64,000 nucleotides of DNA, from contig OX388348.1 of the NCBI GenBank assembly GCA_947579665.1, forward strand, positions 11,656,001 through 11,720,000. Direction: 5' to 3'. This document shows positions 33,901-48,900 of the stretch, piece by piece; position 1 is the stretch's first letter, and the number at the start of each line of letters is the position of its first letter. The position numbers and the translations under genes are program-made. The notes beneath the pieces were generated by a model. The model was not told the DNA's origin and did not search any database. It saw only the letters and a program-made list of their open reading frames with translations. The stretch comes from Sympetrum striolatum (lineage: Eukaryota; Arthropoda; Insecta; Odonata; Libellulidae).

Positions 33901-36900
33901 CGCAAATATCATGTGTTTCCTACATAGTGAAACATCAATTCAACAGACTTAGATACAAATAGGACTATTTTAGCGTCATACTAGACCCCAATCATGGTAA
34001 AAGGCAAGTTTCAAAAAACATTGTTGAGTTGGAAAGACATACCACAAGCCTTAAATTGTTAATAAACACAATAGAAAAATGCCATTACCACAAGCTTAGG
34101 TATGGCTTCAATGACGAGGCTTAACATCCACAAAATGACAGCTTCAAATTCCTTGGGTAAGGAACACTTTAACAAATAGCGAACTCAGAACAAGATAAAA
34201 CTTCCGTAAACACAAGCAAAACTGCAAGCATGGAGTGAACTAGCAAAGAACTTATAAGTAAATATAAAAAAGTAATCAGTAATTGGAAATCATAGATGAT
34301 TGACTCAGAAAAAATTTAATGAAATACTAGCAACGGATTTTCTCAATGCTAACCAATTTGGTTACAAAGTATCTGCTATTAAGCATGCATGTTAAACAAA
34401 TTTTTAATGATCAACTCTAAACAATACTATCTTCAGAACAACACAAACTGTAATTCCCAGCATACAAGACATTTCATTTTCAAACATTTACACAAGATCA
34501 AGCAATCATGTGCCTAACAAATGCAGTGGTTTCTTCTTAAAAAAGAAAATAAATACTTTACTGGGCTATTCTTTTTATTGGAGAAAAAGTAAGTGAACTA
34601 GTGACAAAGAGAATACAATTAAGTAATTTGAGAATGCTCAACTAAAAATAAAGAAAATGATATGGAATATATTAAAGCTGATACTTGAGTCAGCGTACAC
34701 AAGTTAGAGGTTCCTATTCTGTTTTCAGTATCAATATCACCTCTTAATTAGAGTAACAGTTTTTATGTGATACCCATTATCTTTTATGTTCTTTAAAACT
34801 TATGTAGTATTTAGAGTAAGCATTGACTTCTTCCCACGGTTATGCTACAAAAGCCTTTAAAATACCTAAATTCTTTGTTTCTGATAAATATACTGAAAGA
34901 GACTTGATAGAAAATTAACTTCCAAATTAGAATTTATTTATTATTTAATTTTTAAGCCTTAGAACTAGCAACATAGTCCTAAACCTGGGATACGGAAAAC
35001 TCAACTGAGATCTTGCTTACATATTGGGTAGAACATTTTACTACAAATATACTTAAATTCTTCAAAAATAACGATAAATGGTCCCAAAAAAACTCTTTAA
35101 AAATTAATGGCAAACTTTACATTGAACAAACATTTTTAAAAAGCAATTTTTTTTGAGAGAGAAAAACAAGTGACTTTAAATTTTTTTCATTTAAATAGAG
35201 GGGTTAGTAGATGTACGAGTAATTCTTTTAAATAGGGCAGAAGACGTAGAGCATATACTACTATGTATCCAATACTAAAATCTGCCCGAAACTTACAGCT
35301 CAAATATAATTAATAGTAAAACACTCTGGAGGACAATATACATCGATATCACATTTTATACTCAAGATACACACGTAATAAGCAATTACCAACATCATAT
35401 TATCAATAAATTTGAGAATACTTGACCTTAGACATTGATTACGTAACGCAAATTGTAATTTGTCTAATAACCTAAGTTACGGGAACCCAAGACATTTAAA
35501 CCAATCTTAATTATCACCATGATGATTAGGATTGGTTTAAAATGGTTAGCTTTAACATTCAAATCCTAAATATATTATAGGCATGCAATTTTAGTTACGT
35601 GGTTGTTAGTACACATCAATGCAATGATATCTACACCTTACCTCTGATTCGAGATCAAAATTTTGTCCGAAATCAAACAATATCACTTTGGTGCACAAGA
35701 AAATTAGAAATGGTTGGTAAATAGCTAGTATTGGAATCGCAATACATTAAAAAATCCCATAGGAAATAAATATCTACTGAAAAATGTAGTTAACTTGACA
35801 TAGTAGAGGAAAGCGCGAGCTTAAATGCATGTCAAAAAATTGCATTTCCTGTTTATAAAACCTTATTCATAGTATCTATGCTTCAGCAATGAAAATAGAT
35901 TGTTTTTGTAAGAACTTTCGTACAACGGTACTCTGAACTAAATTCAATCAAGGAGGCAGGATCAAAGTAGGACATTCTTGACGTTGAGTCTGGATGAAAC
36001 ATCGAAAACAGGGGAAAGGTGAATGCTCCCTCCTCTGACCCTAAAACAATCCAGCTTTTCAAAAACAGAAAATTTGCATGAATCTGGGAATGAATACAAG
36101 GACTGAATAAAAAATTACAAAACTTGCAAACTACTTTCGAAGTAGGTGATAAATGACTTAAATGCAAGAGAGGGCACACTAAGAGTGGCATTTGTGGGTT
36201 GATATTCAATGTGGATGCAGTTCAAACATAGAAGCATCACTTGAAGTTAAAATATCCCCTTTCCCGAAGAGAGTTATTCCAAGAAAGCAAACAAAAAATG
36301 TCACAAAGTATATTGTGCAATGTGGGCGCAACAAATTTAACTAAATCAAATTATAAAAATGATGGAATGAAGTTTTAGCTTAGCACAGGAAAGTGTGCAA
36401 CTTAACCCAAGGTTATACAAGTAGTGAAAAATAGTGACTTGGCTGGGACTCCAACCCAGGTCTCCCACTTTCAGGGCAGGTGCTCTTACCAACTACACTA
36501 CCGAGCCATGTGCTTTTCACTTCTGTAAATCGGGACTTTATGTTTAAGGTAATGGTGCTCCAATTAGTGGCACCAACCAACACCAGAGGTCCTCTCTGAG
36601 GCAACCGAAACACAAAGCGATATTAAAGGCATTCCCTCTAGGGAATTTTACAAATGGTGTTTGGTGCCACTACTTGGAGCACCATTACCTAGAACATAAA
36701 AGCCCAGATTTTCAGAAGTGAAAAGTAGGTGGCTCAGTGGTTTAGCTTGTTAGAACACCTGCCTGGAAACTGAGAGACCTGGGTTCGAGTCCCACTAAGT
36801 CACTATTTTTCACTTCTTGTATAACCTTAAATCAAATTAGTTGAATCGAACATAAATTAGTTTCTGGAAAACATTCACACAAAAAACAGGCTAAAAGACT

Positions 36901-39900
36901 TACACATCAGGCCTTACTTGATTGAAGGACCAAACTCCAAAAGGAAAACGAGTAAATAATGTAACAAAAACAAAAATGAGAAGGAGACTTTGGACTAATA
37001 TACTAGTCGGCATCAGATTTTGTACACCTTGACAGGATAACTAGGTTACCTCAGGGAAATGGATGATTAAACATTAAAATTCTTCAGCGTTTTGCTTTCA
37101 AAGCAGCACTGTATTTTAATTACTTTTAAGACAAGCTATCATCATAACTAAATCACTTCCTCCAGTACATTCCTTAAAATTTTGGTAAATCGAAAGCACT
37201 TACTTGGTTCCAAGACTGAGAGCCGTTCCCATAGCCTTGGTAGTACTGTTGATTCCAGGCGGTCCCAGCCGCACCATATCCCGCATCAGCACTCCCGTAG
37301 GACCCCGTAGCTCCAGCAGTCGCCGAAGAACCATAACCACCAGCAGTACCATAACCTGCCGCCTGTCCACCCTGTGGCCCATACCCTTGCTGGCCAGTAG
37401 AACCATCGTAGCCCTGTGAGTAGCTTCCCTGACCATCTGCACTATACACTGAATCACTGCTTCCGTAGTGTCCTGAACCATAGCTATCCTGTGAATAACT
37501 AGATTGGCTTGCATATCCTGATTCTGATGGAGCATTATAGCCTGAAGAAAAGGAAAGAAAAATATCAGTACTGGCTTACATCTATACCTACATATTAACT
37601 CTGTCAGCCCCCTTCTGAGATGTGACAGGGGGGTGCATGCAACTATATTTCCCCAATCGATTTCTTCTGTACATCTTGTGCAAGAAATGTATTTTTGAAG
37701 GAATTTGACCCAACTTCTATATCCCTGTTATTCCTCAGTGTTTGCAAACCTATATAAAAATGTGTTTCATAAAAATGAATGGACATAATCAAAAACCAGA
37801 CATCTGCCCACAATTTTAAGCTTATATTAATTATATAAATGGTATTAAACTGTGAATCAACTTCCATCCTTGATAAATAAATCATTAAGGAAACAAGGTA
37901 TAACATGATAGATTTTCATCATGCAACTCAAAGAAAAAATCAAAAGAGAAATTACTAGCACAGATGATATTAAGTTTAATAGCTTTATCAAACTGATTGG
38001 GAATAAATGCAGAGGTCATAAAAGCTGATAAATAATTCAATTTCAATTTAAGAGTGTACATATAAATATTAAAGATCAAAATCTAATGAGATACATGCAG
38101 ATTTTGGCAAAGAGTGAGTCAGGCTGACAAATTATCATTATCTTGAAGTCATTCTACAAGAATTTCTATAAAAAATATAAAAATATATCAAAGATCCTAC
38201 CTTTCCAGCCCTGTTGGTTCCACCCTCCATAACCTTGTCCACCCCAGTTCCCACTATTGTTGTTTCCACCGGTATTACTCCAGTTTCCTCCCCAACCACC
38301 CTGTTATAAAGAGAACATTAGCAAAGGAATACTAACACTCAAAAAACAAAAAGCAGCAATGATTGTATTACATTAGAGGCTAAGCAAGTATGGGGAAACA
38401 TGAGAATAATATGTGAATGACTTTGTAAAATGTAGTAAAGAATAATACTCATCAAATCAGACCAATTTATATTCATCTAAAAAGCAAGGTTATGAAGACA
38501 AACCTTTCCACCGGCTGGCTGTGGTCTTCCACCACCACCTGCTGCACCCCCACTGCGGTTTCTATCATACCCTCCGCGGTAGTTACCACTTCCACCTCCA
38601 GCACCACCCCAGCCTCCTCTCCAACCTCCTCCTGCACCCCCTCTTCCTCCTCTGAAACCACCTCCACCACTACTAGGAGTGCCAGGGGTATATGAGGGAC
38701 GCCTGGAAAATTTATTTAAATGCAAATTTGTTGAAAAGCCAATATTAAGGCTTTACACATGAGTAAAATGTCAAAAAGTTTTCAAAAATGTTTTAATACG
38801 TTTATGCAAAAATAATTAAAAGACTGATATCCTTTGAAGCATGGTGTTACAGAAGAATGCTGAAAGTAAACTGGACAGAAAGGAAAAGATAGAAATCTTT
38901 GAAAAAGCTATTGAGAGTTAAACTTAATGGACATTTACTACAGCACGATAGTCAAGTTAAAAAAATAATGGAAGGAAAATTTGAGGGTACAAATTGTAGA
39001 GGAAGACCCCGACTAGACTGTCGGCCAAATCATGAAAGATATGCAATGCCGAACATACTATGAACTGAAACGGAAAACTGAGAAAAGAGATGAATGGAGG
39101 CCTGCTGCCAACCAACTCAGGAGTTGAAACAGAAGAAGACAAAGATAATTTTGAGAACTTTTTGAAGATGTAAGTACCGTATTTTCCAAAAAACAACGTG
39201 TACTCATTTGGGCCCTTCTACAGCTCAAATATCAGCGTGCACATTAGAATTGATAGGGCACTAGATACAGGAGAATTTTCCTTATGCTTTCTATGTTTTT
39301 AATGCAAGAGCCCCAGCAGACCACAGACTAAATTGCTGGCCGATAGCTTTAAACTGAAAGGGAATTGGCTAGTTCATCAAACTTTTTAAATTACTGATTT
39401 TAAATGGGTTAATGTATGCACTTTCATAGAACTTTCAACATGGATGTCTACTGGTATTTAGTACACACATTTACAGCAACATGTATAGTAAACGTATGTG
39501 CAATGCAGAGAATGGAATGGTCACGTCTTGAGGCACGCATTGGATTCGAAAGCAAATGACTTTTCTATTTCGGATGCTCGAATTTTGGGGCACGCATTAC
39601 ATTTGATGTTGAGTTATCTTCAAGTAAATACAGTATTTATTTCAAATAATTAAAAAGACTTACGGTTCTCTCCAACTTCCTCTTGGTGTCCAGCTGCCTC
39701 CTCTACCTCCTCTGAAGTCTCCTATAATTAGAAACAGCATTTCTTAGTAAGTAATGGCACACAATTTAGTGTAAGATAGATATTAATTTAAACAAAGATA
39801 ATTTAATAATCAATGGGCATTCAGAAAGAGTTAAAACTCATGTAAAAAATTACAATTAAAATATATAACAATTAGTAAGCATATTGTGAATAGATATCCA

Positions 39901-42900
39901 GTAAATACTAAATTTAAATACATTTCACTTATGTAGAAATTGACTCGTGATTTTTTGTCACAAATGATTATATCATAGATAGTGTCCAATTAACACATTC
40001 CTTACTGTGATAAAAAAACAAACAACTGAAAATTTTCAAAATAATTGAGGAGCAGCATTCATTTATTATTAGAAACACAATAAAGGAAAAAACCTGTTTT
40101 ACGTTGGGCTTCAAACACATTTCGGATATGTATCCACAGTAGATTGCTTAATTCTCAATAAATTAAGGAAAACTGTTAAAATATTTTACGATATTTACCT
40201 CTGGGCATTCCTCTTCCTCCCCTAGCACTGACAGGGGTGCCACCAAGATGATGAGGCGTTCCTCCACCCCTCATTGGTGTTCTGTTTAGAGAACGATTGT
40301 CCCTATTGACCACATTTAATGGACCACCACCCCCACCTCGGAATCTCTTCTGGGGTGGCCCTACAGGATTATATCCTGCATCCCTGGCTTCTTTGTTATA
40401 TTGCATCACTAGCTGTCTGGCCTCCTGTTCTCCAATCTCTGTGTAAAGGACTTCGTTAAAGCTCTCACCAACCTCCGGGAGCTTAAAGTTGGCTGCAGAC
40501 CACACAAAAAGAAAAGAACAGCTCAGTAAATAACATGCAGTGAAAGAAATGCCAGTGCCCAATGGCCTAATATGAAGAAACCTCTAGGACAAAGGAAGAA
40601 TCTGGGCAGAATAGGTAAATCTTTAGAAGACCGTTTCCCTGCATGTACCGCATTTTTAAGCTCGCTTAATTCAACAAATCACAGGAATGCCTTGCAATTA
40701 TTACTAAGGCTGAGAGTAACAAATTGTAGAATGATAAAGATGAACCGAAAATGGAATGCTGTCCAGCAGCCTCAAAGTAATTTCCACAAAAATGCCAGCT
40801 TCTACTAAAAAATTCTGAAGCAAAAATTGAGCATTTTCACACACACAGAAATGAATTATTTTTATGGAGATGTAATGAGGAAAGAAACAATATCAGCAGG
40901 TGCAGTTATACGGTCATGGTTGAGATTTTAGAAGATGAGCACAAAGAGGTTGTGCTTCCAGCAAATAAATATATCAGAGTCAGTCAACTGCCAAGCATTT
41001 CTACCCTAAGCATGAAAATATGTTAAATGCTATGAGATGGGCAAGTTTGATAAGGAGACTGTTAACCAAAAAGAAAGAGGAAGATGGACTGTTCAGATGG
41101 TATACAATAACTCAAGAGGAATCTGAAGAAATGTGATAGAAGGGGAAAAATTGATCTTTTCGTGAAAGAAAGAAAAAAAAGGATCCTGTGGTATGAGGGT
41201 GGTTGGGAAAAACAGCAAACCTCCAAATGATGCCGTCTGTATGGTTTAAACAAAACATAGAGAACAAAAAGTAAGGAAAAAATATAACCCCTCTTAAGGA
41301 AAAGTTATCCATGAAAATTTTTCAAACAAAATATACCCTTTCGAATTGATGGCTCGGTAAATAATTTCTTGAAATTCAGACCACTCCTAACGACTCTAAA
41401 CTGATCCGTAAACAACAATACTTTAAACGCTGAGAAGAAACAGAGCAAGAGCACATTTTCCTTTATCTTACAATGAATCCAGACACAAAAAAACAATAAA
41501 AATAAACTTTAAATCACTTATGCATCAGAATTCCCAATAGACAAATGTCAAAACAAATAATGGTAGTAGAGAGGAGGTGTTAGGACAGAGATATGGGGAC
41601 AATTGGAAGAAAAGACAGGTCATATCATCAAGCAAAAGAGGGAACATAATAGGTTTGGTGGAGGAGGCTTGTAAAGGGAAAGGTCTTGCATGCAGGATTC
41701 CCTCCACGCCAGGGTAGAGTAACGCACCTTTCATCTCAAACACAGCGCTCTCTGGGACGTCCTTCCCCTCCACCTTCTCCTGCTTGGCTTGCCGTTTCTT
41801 GAACTCCTCGTCAGTTGGTACTATAACAACCGCGCGCCGTATGAAGCCCTCGAAACCCTTCATTTTCCGCCTTTGAGCCGACGGGTACACATTCGTCTGT
41901 ATTGATTCCACCACAGGGGTGGGTAAAGATGGAGACAGGCTGTTGTGGTTTTGTTTTTTCTTTATATAAAGCTTTTTTGACCCCTTCCCCAGAGGGATGA
42001 ATATTTCTACCCTCTCTTTTTTTACCCTCCCCCCATCTTCTCCTCTCCAACCCGGCCCGAACCCGGGGGAGGGAGACATTGCTCTAAACTACGACCCATC
42101 CCATAACGAGCGGGTCTCTGTAATGAATAAACTCAAAAATTCTATTTTAGTACATTTTCTCTCGCCTTCCCCTTACTCACTAGATTAAAACTAAACTCAC
42201 CTGCTTACTATACTATTTTTTTAAATAAAACTAGTCAGCCACTCATGGCTTTCTGACACCAAGCTCCTGGCTTGGCATTCATGTTCAAGAAATTTAATCA
42301 ACCATAGATTGCAGATCCTTCTATTGAGTTGAAGATCTAGCATACTTCTTCAAAGCCTCTGACTCGCAAAGGCTGAGTATAGAATACGGATTTAGATTTC
42401 TCTTTTAGAGGTTGCCTTCCTGTCCTATAGTATTTTCCTTTCATTTGTGTACATACTAACGAAGTAGCTTAAGGGACTAACATTAGGTATCTTATCCACT
42501 ATCTTTAAACGGTTTAGTGATACTCATCCCTAAAGCACCTCACTCTGAGTGAGAAGACATGATTTCCATCATTTACACGAGCGACGAACTTAAGATTACA
42601 TTATCCTGAGTGATTAGCCTAATGGCACATACCTTTGAAACACCTTCTTTCAGCTTGGTCTGGTTACCCAACAGAAACAAGTATAAAGGCTTACCTTCGA
42701 GAAGGATCAGGATGCCAAGAAAAGACCGAGATTGGGGAATATGGATGGGAGGGTGATTCCGAATTGGGCTAAGTGTGTGTTTGACTACTTACCATCTCCA
42801 TAGCCAAAAAAGACACTACAAGTCAACTAACAAGCAGTCATTCCTTCTACGAGGCCTTACCTGCCCACAGAAATAAAATACTACTTTCTCAGATGAATAT

Positions 42901-45900
42901 CCAAGTAAACAAAGAAACAAGTACAGCCCAATAAATATGCTCATGGAGGGATAAAACAAGCAATTTTTATCATCCCAGTGGAGGTAAGGCAAATACTCTT
43001 ACCCCCACAAGAATTTCGGACTGATGCAATGAGTTTTTGACAGAGGAAGCTAACTGAATGCATACCAATGACTAAACAGAAGTATTTTTTTTGATGAAAA
43101 TTTAAAGTTGGAGTTAACTGAGGTCACATATATTCCCATACAGAAAATATTTAAATCCTTGAAAGGTTTAGTTTTAAATGCAAAAGAGTAATTAATAAAT
43201 TAATTTTATAAAGAAAATGACTGTACTCAACTTGTTTACCAAGACAGTAGGTCAACTTTAAAACGTCTATGGCTTATCGTCTCACAATGCTCCTCATTTG
43301 ACTTATACTTAATAAATATTGAGCTACAATAAAGTAAACCAATCCGTCTAGATAGGTTTTCCTCATCAATTCAATAAAATTCTTCCCTAAATGAGTGGTT
43401 CCTGAAATAGAAAGGCATCCTAAACTAATGATTGTATATCTAGGTAGATGAACTAGCAATTACATCAACTAAATGTTATAAAATCTTAAATGTAATGATG
43501 AAAATCTTGACCACTCCAATTGTAATCCAAAAAGCATACAGAAAGATTAAATGTTTCCAAGACATACCCAGAATGGTTGTAAATTTTTTTTATAAAATAT
43601 GAAACTGTATTTAAGATTCAGGACCAATAAATATACATTTTGAGTTAAACTCATTATCCTCTTATTTCTATAATTCTACCAAGACAACAAATTTCATTCC
43701 TCACTAAAGTCTCATTTTCCTGAGTGTAACCTCACCTAAGTACCTAAGACATATTACTAGCATTAGATCAACTATGTGAGTAAATGACACATTGAGAAGT
43801 ATACTGATGTCATTATTAAAATGAATACCTCTTAAACTACATCCTGAGTCATTATAATTGGCCAATCGATTAATTTCTTAGGTATATATAGCTATTATTA
43901 AATAGACTATTGAAGATATTGACATCATATTTAATCCATTACACTAAGTCATATTATCTAATGTTATCTCCAAAATTATAATCAGTTGTTATTACATAAG
44001 AACTAATAGAATATATAAAACTTTGAAATGAGGAGATAAAAATTATTCAAAGAAATTTGATCATTGAAAGAAATATCACATCTTTGTTTCAAGATGCATA
44101 ACCTCTTATGCAAGGATTATCTACATGTAGTAAATCAATCTTTTACATGTTTATATAATTACAAAACGAACTTCCATTTGCCATTGTTAAGATGTCTACA
44201 TTGCAAAAAATGCTGGGAAAACCAGCAACTGCTTAATTATATAGATTGAATTTAAGTATTTGAATTTGTTCATATTAATTTATCACTAATATATAATAAC
44301 AGAGAATTACAAAGTAACACAAGAGACATACTCCACCTCCGACAATGACCTACTATATATACAATGCTTCTGGCGATAATTACATTATCTTTGAGAAAAA
44401 ACTAAAACCTTTCAAAAGAAACTAAGTTATAACTTTCTTCTCTATAACAATAATGTCATCTTTGCACATAATATTTTATTTTATGAATTAATAATAAAAT
44501 GCTCGAGTATTAACATGATAATTCTATTACAGCTACTTATTATGCTTAATAACTTTATGATATTCACATTAAGAATTATTGATATTCTTTTTGAACATTC
44601 CCATAATTCTTAAACATCAATACAAGTTACAACTAATATTAAGTTGCTTATGTACCACCCCTAAGATATAATTCTCACCCAAAAGCTACAAACAAAATTT
44701 AAAAATTAAAGATAGCCTTCCTTCGGCTATATTTTGGATGGTAACATAGCTAGTTCATCAATAACAACATCATAAAATTTGAAAAAAAAAAAAATCCTAA
44801 AATAACAGGAAAGAAATACAAGGTGTGAGATCTTTACATAGATGTCATAAGAGCTAAATTATGCACATTATCCTGATACTACTTCCTGTAGCATATTCAA
44901 GGTATCCTATAACTAAACAGTCATGAGCTAAGGCATTTCTCTTTTCTTAAGAATAGTTTGAATTTATACAACTCAACATTAGTAAGCATATATATTTTAA
45001 TCCAACTAACATCATAGCCATTCTAAGATTATATCCTAGATATGAACGTAGATAAACCGTTTTTCTTAAGTACATACCAAATAATCTATTTTCAGCATAT
45101 TTGCTGAATAAAGTTCAGTAACATGATAAATATGAAGCAATGTAAACCTCGAAGGACAGAAAGGTACACTTTCATATCAAATAACTATTAAATAGATATA
45201 AATGCATTTTCAATTTTCTTCTATTATAACATACCCTTACCAGATATTTTCCTGAAATAAATCTAAGAATTCATAATTTTTCTGAGAGAATGGAATCACA
45301 ATTCCCTTAAAACCTATACCAATTAGAACAGATTATGTAAACATTATCTATAGCTAAAACTAAACAATGAAATTCTACCAATGGTAAGCTTTTAAACCTC
45401 GCAATCTGATTAATTGGCAATTTGCAGAGATATTTTGATACATCCAATCGTAATGGAGAACTTGGTAAAATTACTGAATACTACAAGCATACATACTACT
45501 GCATGTTGTAGCAGATTCTCCTTGAGTCAAATGCCAGGAGTAAAATTTTCATGTATTTTTGGCTTCCATTGACTATCATGGAATCAGATGTACATACACA
45601 TAGCTAAGAAAATGTACTTCCTAAATAAATTTTACAAACAGGACTAAAAAGAACTTTTATCATCATAATACATTTTACAGAAGTTAATGAATTCTTTTGA
45701 ATTAAAAATTTATCATACTGTACATTTTCACTTGCCTTAGCCTTGAATATAACTATAATTAATGTATTTTCAACTAGGAAATTGTATTATCATACATTCC
45801 ATGTAAAAAACAAGCACTGAAGTTACTAGAATAATACATGAATACATTTAAGATCGAGAAGATTATAAATATCCTAGGATTAAACAGTAGCTTTAAAAAT

Positions 45901-48900
45901 AATCAACAACCTATTTATAAATATAGTACCAAAGGTAAGTATGTAGTGACTAATAATGATGTATGTACTGGTAAACAAATTTTACTAGATATCCTAAATC
46001 ATAGTGAGACAATCCAGACATATTCAAAGATCATTTCCCTACGAACAAAATTGCCACCAGCAATAGTTCAGGAAAAATTATTCATTTAGAATGAAGATTT
46101 CCCAGAGAAATTACACATATTATGCGTATTATATGCAACCATATATAAGAACTCCTTCATACATGATCCATTTTTTTTTTCAATTAAAGCACAGCATAAT
46201 AAACTGATTATTCTAGTGCAGCTACACTTCTCATGTGCTTGACTTTAGTTCAATTCTTAATAATAATTTCACAATAATTGACATCATAATTTGGCTAAAG
46301 TTTCTTGTGAATGAAAATCTACCTTAATATCTTTCATATCTAATTAGATTCTAAGAAATAATTCTTATATGTAAAAAATATATTATTCTTAATTTAACCA
46401 TTCAATTTCTAAAATGATTCTCTTTAAACTAAAATATTTCTTGAACGATTCCGTTGATTAAAATTCAGACTAAATTTATCCCCTTCACATTAAATGCTTC
46501 AGTAGTCACTTCACAAAACCAAGCAAGATATAATTAAAAAGCAATTAATTGAAAAGCTATACCACCATATAAAAGAACATTTAAAGAGTAAAGAGTGAAT
46601 TAATAAAATAATATATGTACTTAAACATTAGAAAGATGTAAATCTTCTTAATGTATAAGTACTCAGTCTTCCTAATTATCAGTAGTAAATCATGACAATT
46701 ATTAGCAATATTCTTTGCTTTCTTTTTCTGTAATAAACACACACCGCAGCAAGGAAGACAGAAAAATCCTCAGTTTTAGTTACTGTAAACATTCAGTAAT
46801 CAGCTACTGCATATATCATCAAATTAGTTACATTCACATTGCAAACGAGTATTATATGGTTTTTCCACCATATTCATAAGTTTTATCACAAACCTCCTAA
46901 CTCAATATTTCTTATCTATAGAGAATACTTATTAAAATTCCTTCTGACTTCATTTATTTTCATACATTCTAGCCAAAGACAAAAATTGTCAATTCTATTA
47001 TTTTATCTATTGTATTCATCCATTTTGTATGCAAAGAAATGCATTACTAAAATTTGTGGGGGGGTTACCCATCACATAATGTGATACCACTAAAATTGTC
47101 AGAACAATATTTGGTTCTAATCTTATAAGTACTCCTGTATCCTGTAAATAAAGACAACCCATAACAAAAAATACACTTTCTTGAATATTGAGATATGAGA
47201 TAAAAATATCACTATATGATATATATAATTTAGTAAATAAGATCTAACTAGGAAAAAATCTAACAGGTAGCCTTAAAATAAAATGTATCCATTTACATCA
47301 ACAAAAAAAGTTGTCATTTTTTCTGAGTATATCTCCACATAAATATTAAATATCATTAAAACTTGAGCATATTTCCCCTATAGCTCAATATAATTATCAG
47401 ATAGCAGCAAACATATCTGTGTATTGATATTCAATTGCATTTTCTACCTATAATTTAAATACCGATAGTCTTGCAGTATTTTCAACATAACCAATACACT
47501 TTAAATCGTGTACATCCACACCTGAAAAAAAGAGCAGCTAAACACAAAACTCATTTTTTAACATCCAAGTAATAAAATGCCTGATTAAGTATATCATCAT
47601 GATTATTACCATGATTCCCTAAAATATGTTTATATAGAGTAATCATTAAGAGTAGCTTAAAACAAAGGAAATCAAATTTCAGTTATGATTTCCATAACCC
47701 TTTGGAGAGAGAACCTTATACTAGGATATAACTTGAAGTCATGAACTGCATATTTGAGCTATTTCATACAACTTCCACAGTGGACATTATAACTATACCC
47801 TTATGAATGAACTTTCGAGTCAGAGAGGAGCAATTATGAGAGGACACCATAATTGTTTTAAATTACAAATAACATATACCAAAAATGAAATTAATCCATG
47901 TTACATGAGAGTTTATCTAGCTAAATTTATCCCTAGTTTATTAGTGATATATGATAAAAACTTCCCAAATCTAGACTGAGTTGATTTTATCCACCAAAAA
48001 TTTCCTCGGTGAATGAAAATTAAACTGATCTTCTTGGGGAAGGTAAATCATGCAGTTTAGCCAAATTGGGAATGGGGGATTAACAGCGTAGATGAAATGA
48101 ATTTAGACAATTCTCTTTTGAATGAATGAGATGATGAGGCCAACTGCAAAATATCTATAAAAATCTTTATAAGAATCCCTATTCTTCGAGATGTTCTAAG
48201 TTGGTATTACTGGATGTAAATAGGAAGGAGGTCTCAAGGTTAGTTTTGTTTAAGACCCATGATGATGGGATTCAGGGTGTGAAACAATCGTTCATGAAAC
48301 TCACCTGATCAATGATGTAATTCCTTCTTCTAGTACCGGCAACATTTAACAAATGTACTAAACACTTTGAGCACTTCTCGATGAGAACATCCCATCTCCC
48401 ACTGTAGTTCCTTTTACGAGGAAGACCCATGAGCTGAAATTTAAATTACACAACAAACAATTAGCAAGTTTCTCATAATAGCGATGTCATAATTACAAGA
48501 TAAAATTTACGAAACTAGTAAAAGCTGAAAACCCCGAAATATATTTGTTCAGATGAGTTTTCAGGTACATCACCTAACATGTAAAAATAACCTTACCCTT
48601 TAATAAGTATTAGCTGTACTCACAACCATCTAATATAATCTGATAAAAATAAAAAATGGAAAACATACTGAGTAGAAAAGCCATTAAAAAGCAAGTAAAC
48701 AATTTAAATATAGAGATATTATAAATATACAAGTTAAATTTAACCCTTTGAGTGCCATGCAGAATCGCCTAACATAATGTAAAAATTGCCAGGCTATTTT
48801 ACAGAGAATTGCAGGCTTTTTGAAAAATATCTATTAAACCAATAATATTCTGAATAATTTGCTATAAAATTTTACTGGGTATAGAAAACATTTACTTTTT

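Noticed and set aside
40850..41110. Second LINE tail on the plus strand ([16 protein letters not shown])
   Set aside because: The similarity is a short basic stretch only; not enough to separate it from chance.
41525..42079. 184-codon single-frame protein on the minus strand
   Set aside because: Only 41728-41896 is real coding (exon 11 of the hnRNP U-like gene); the rest is intron read-through.
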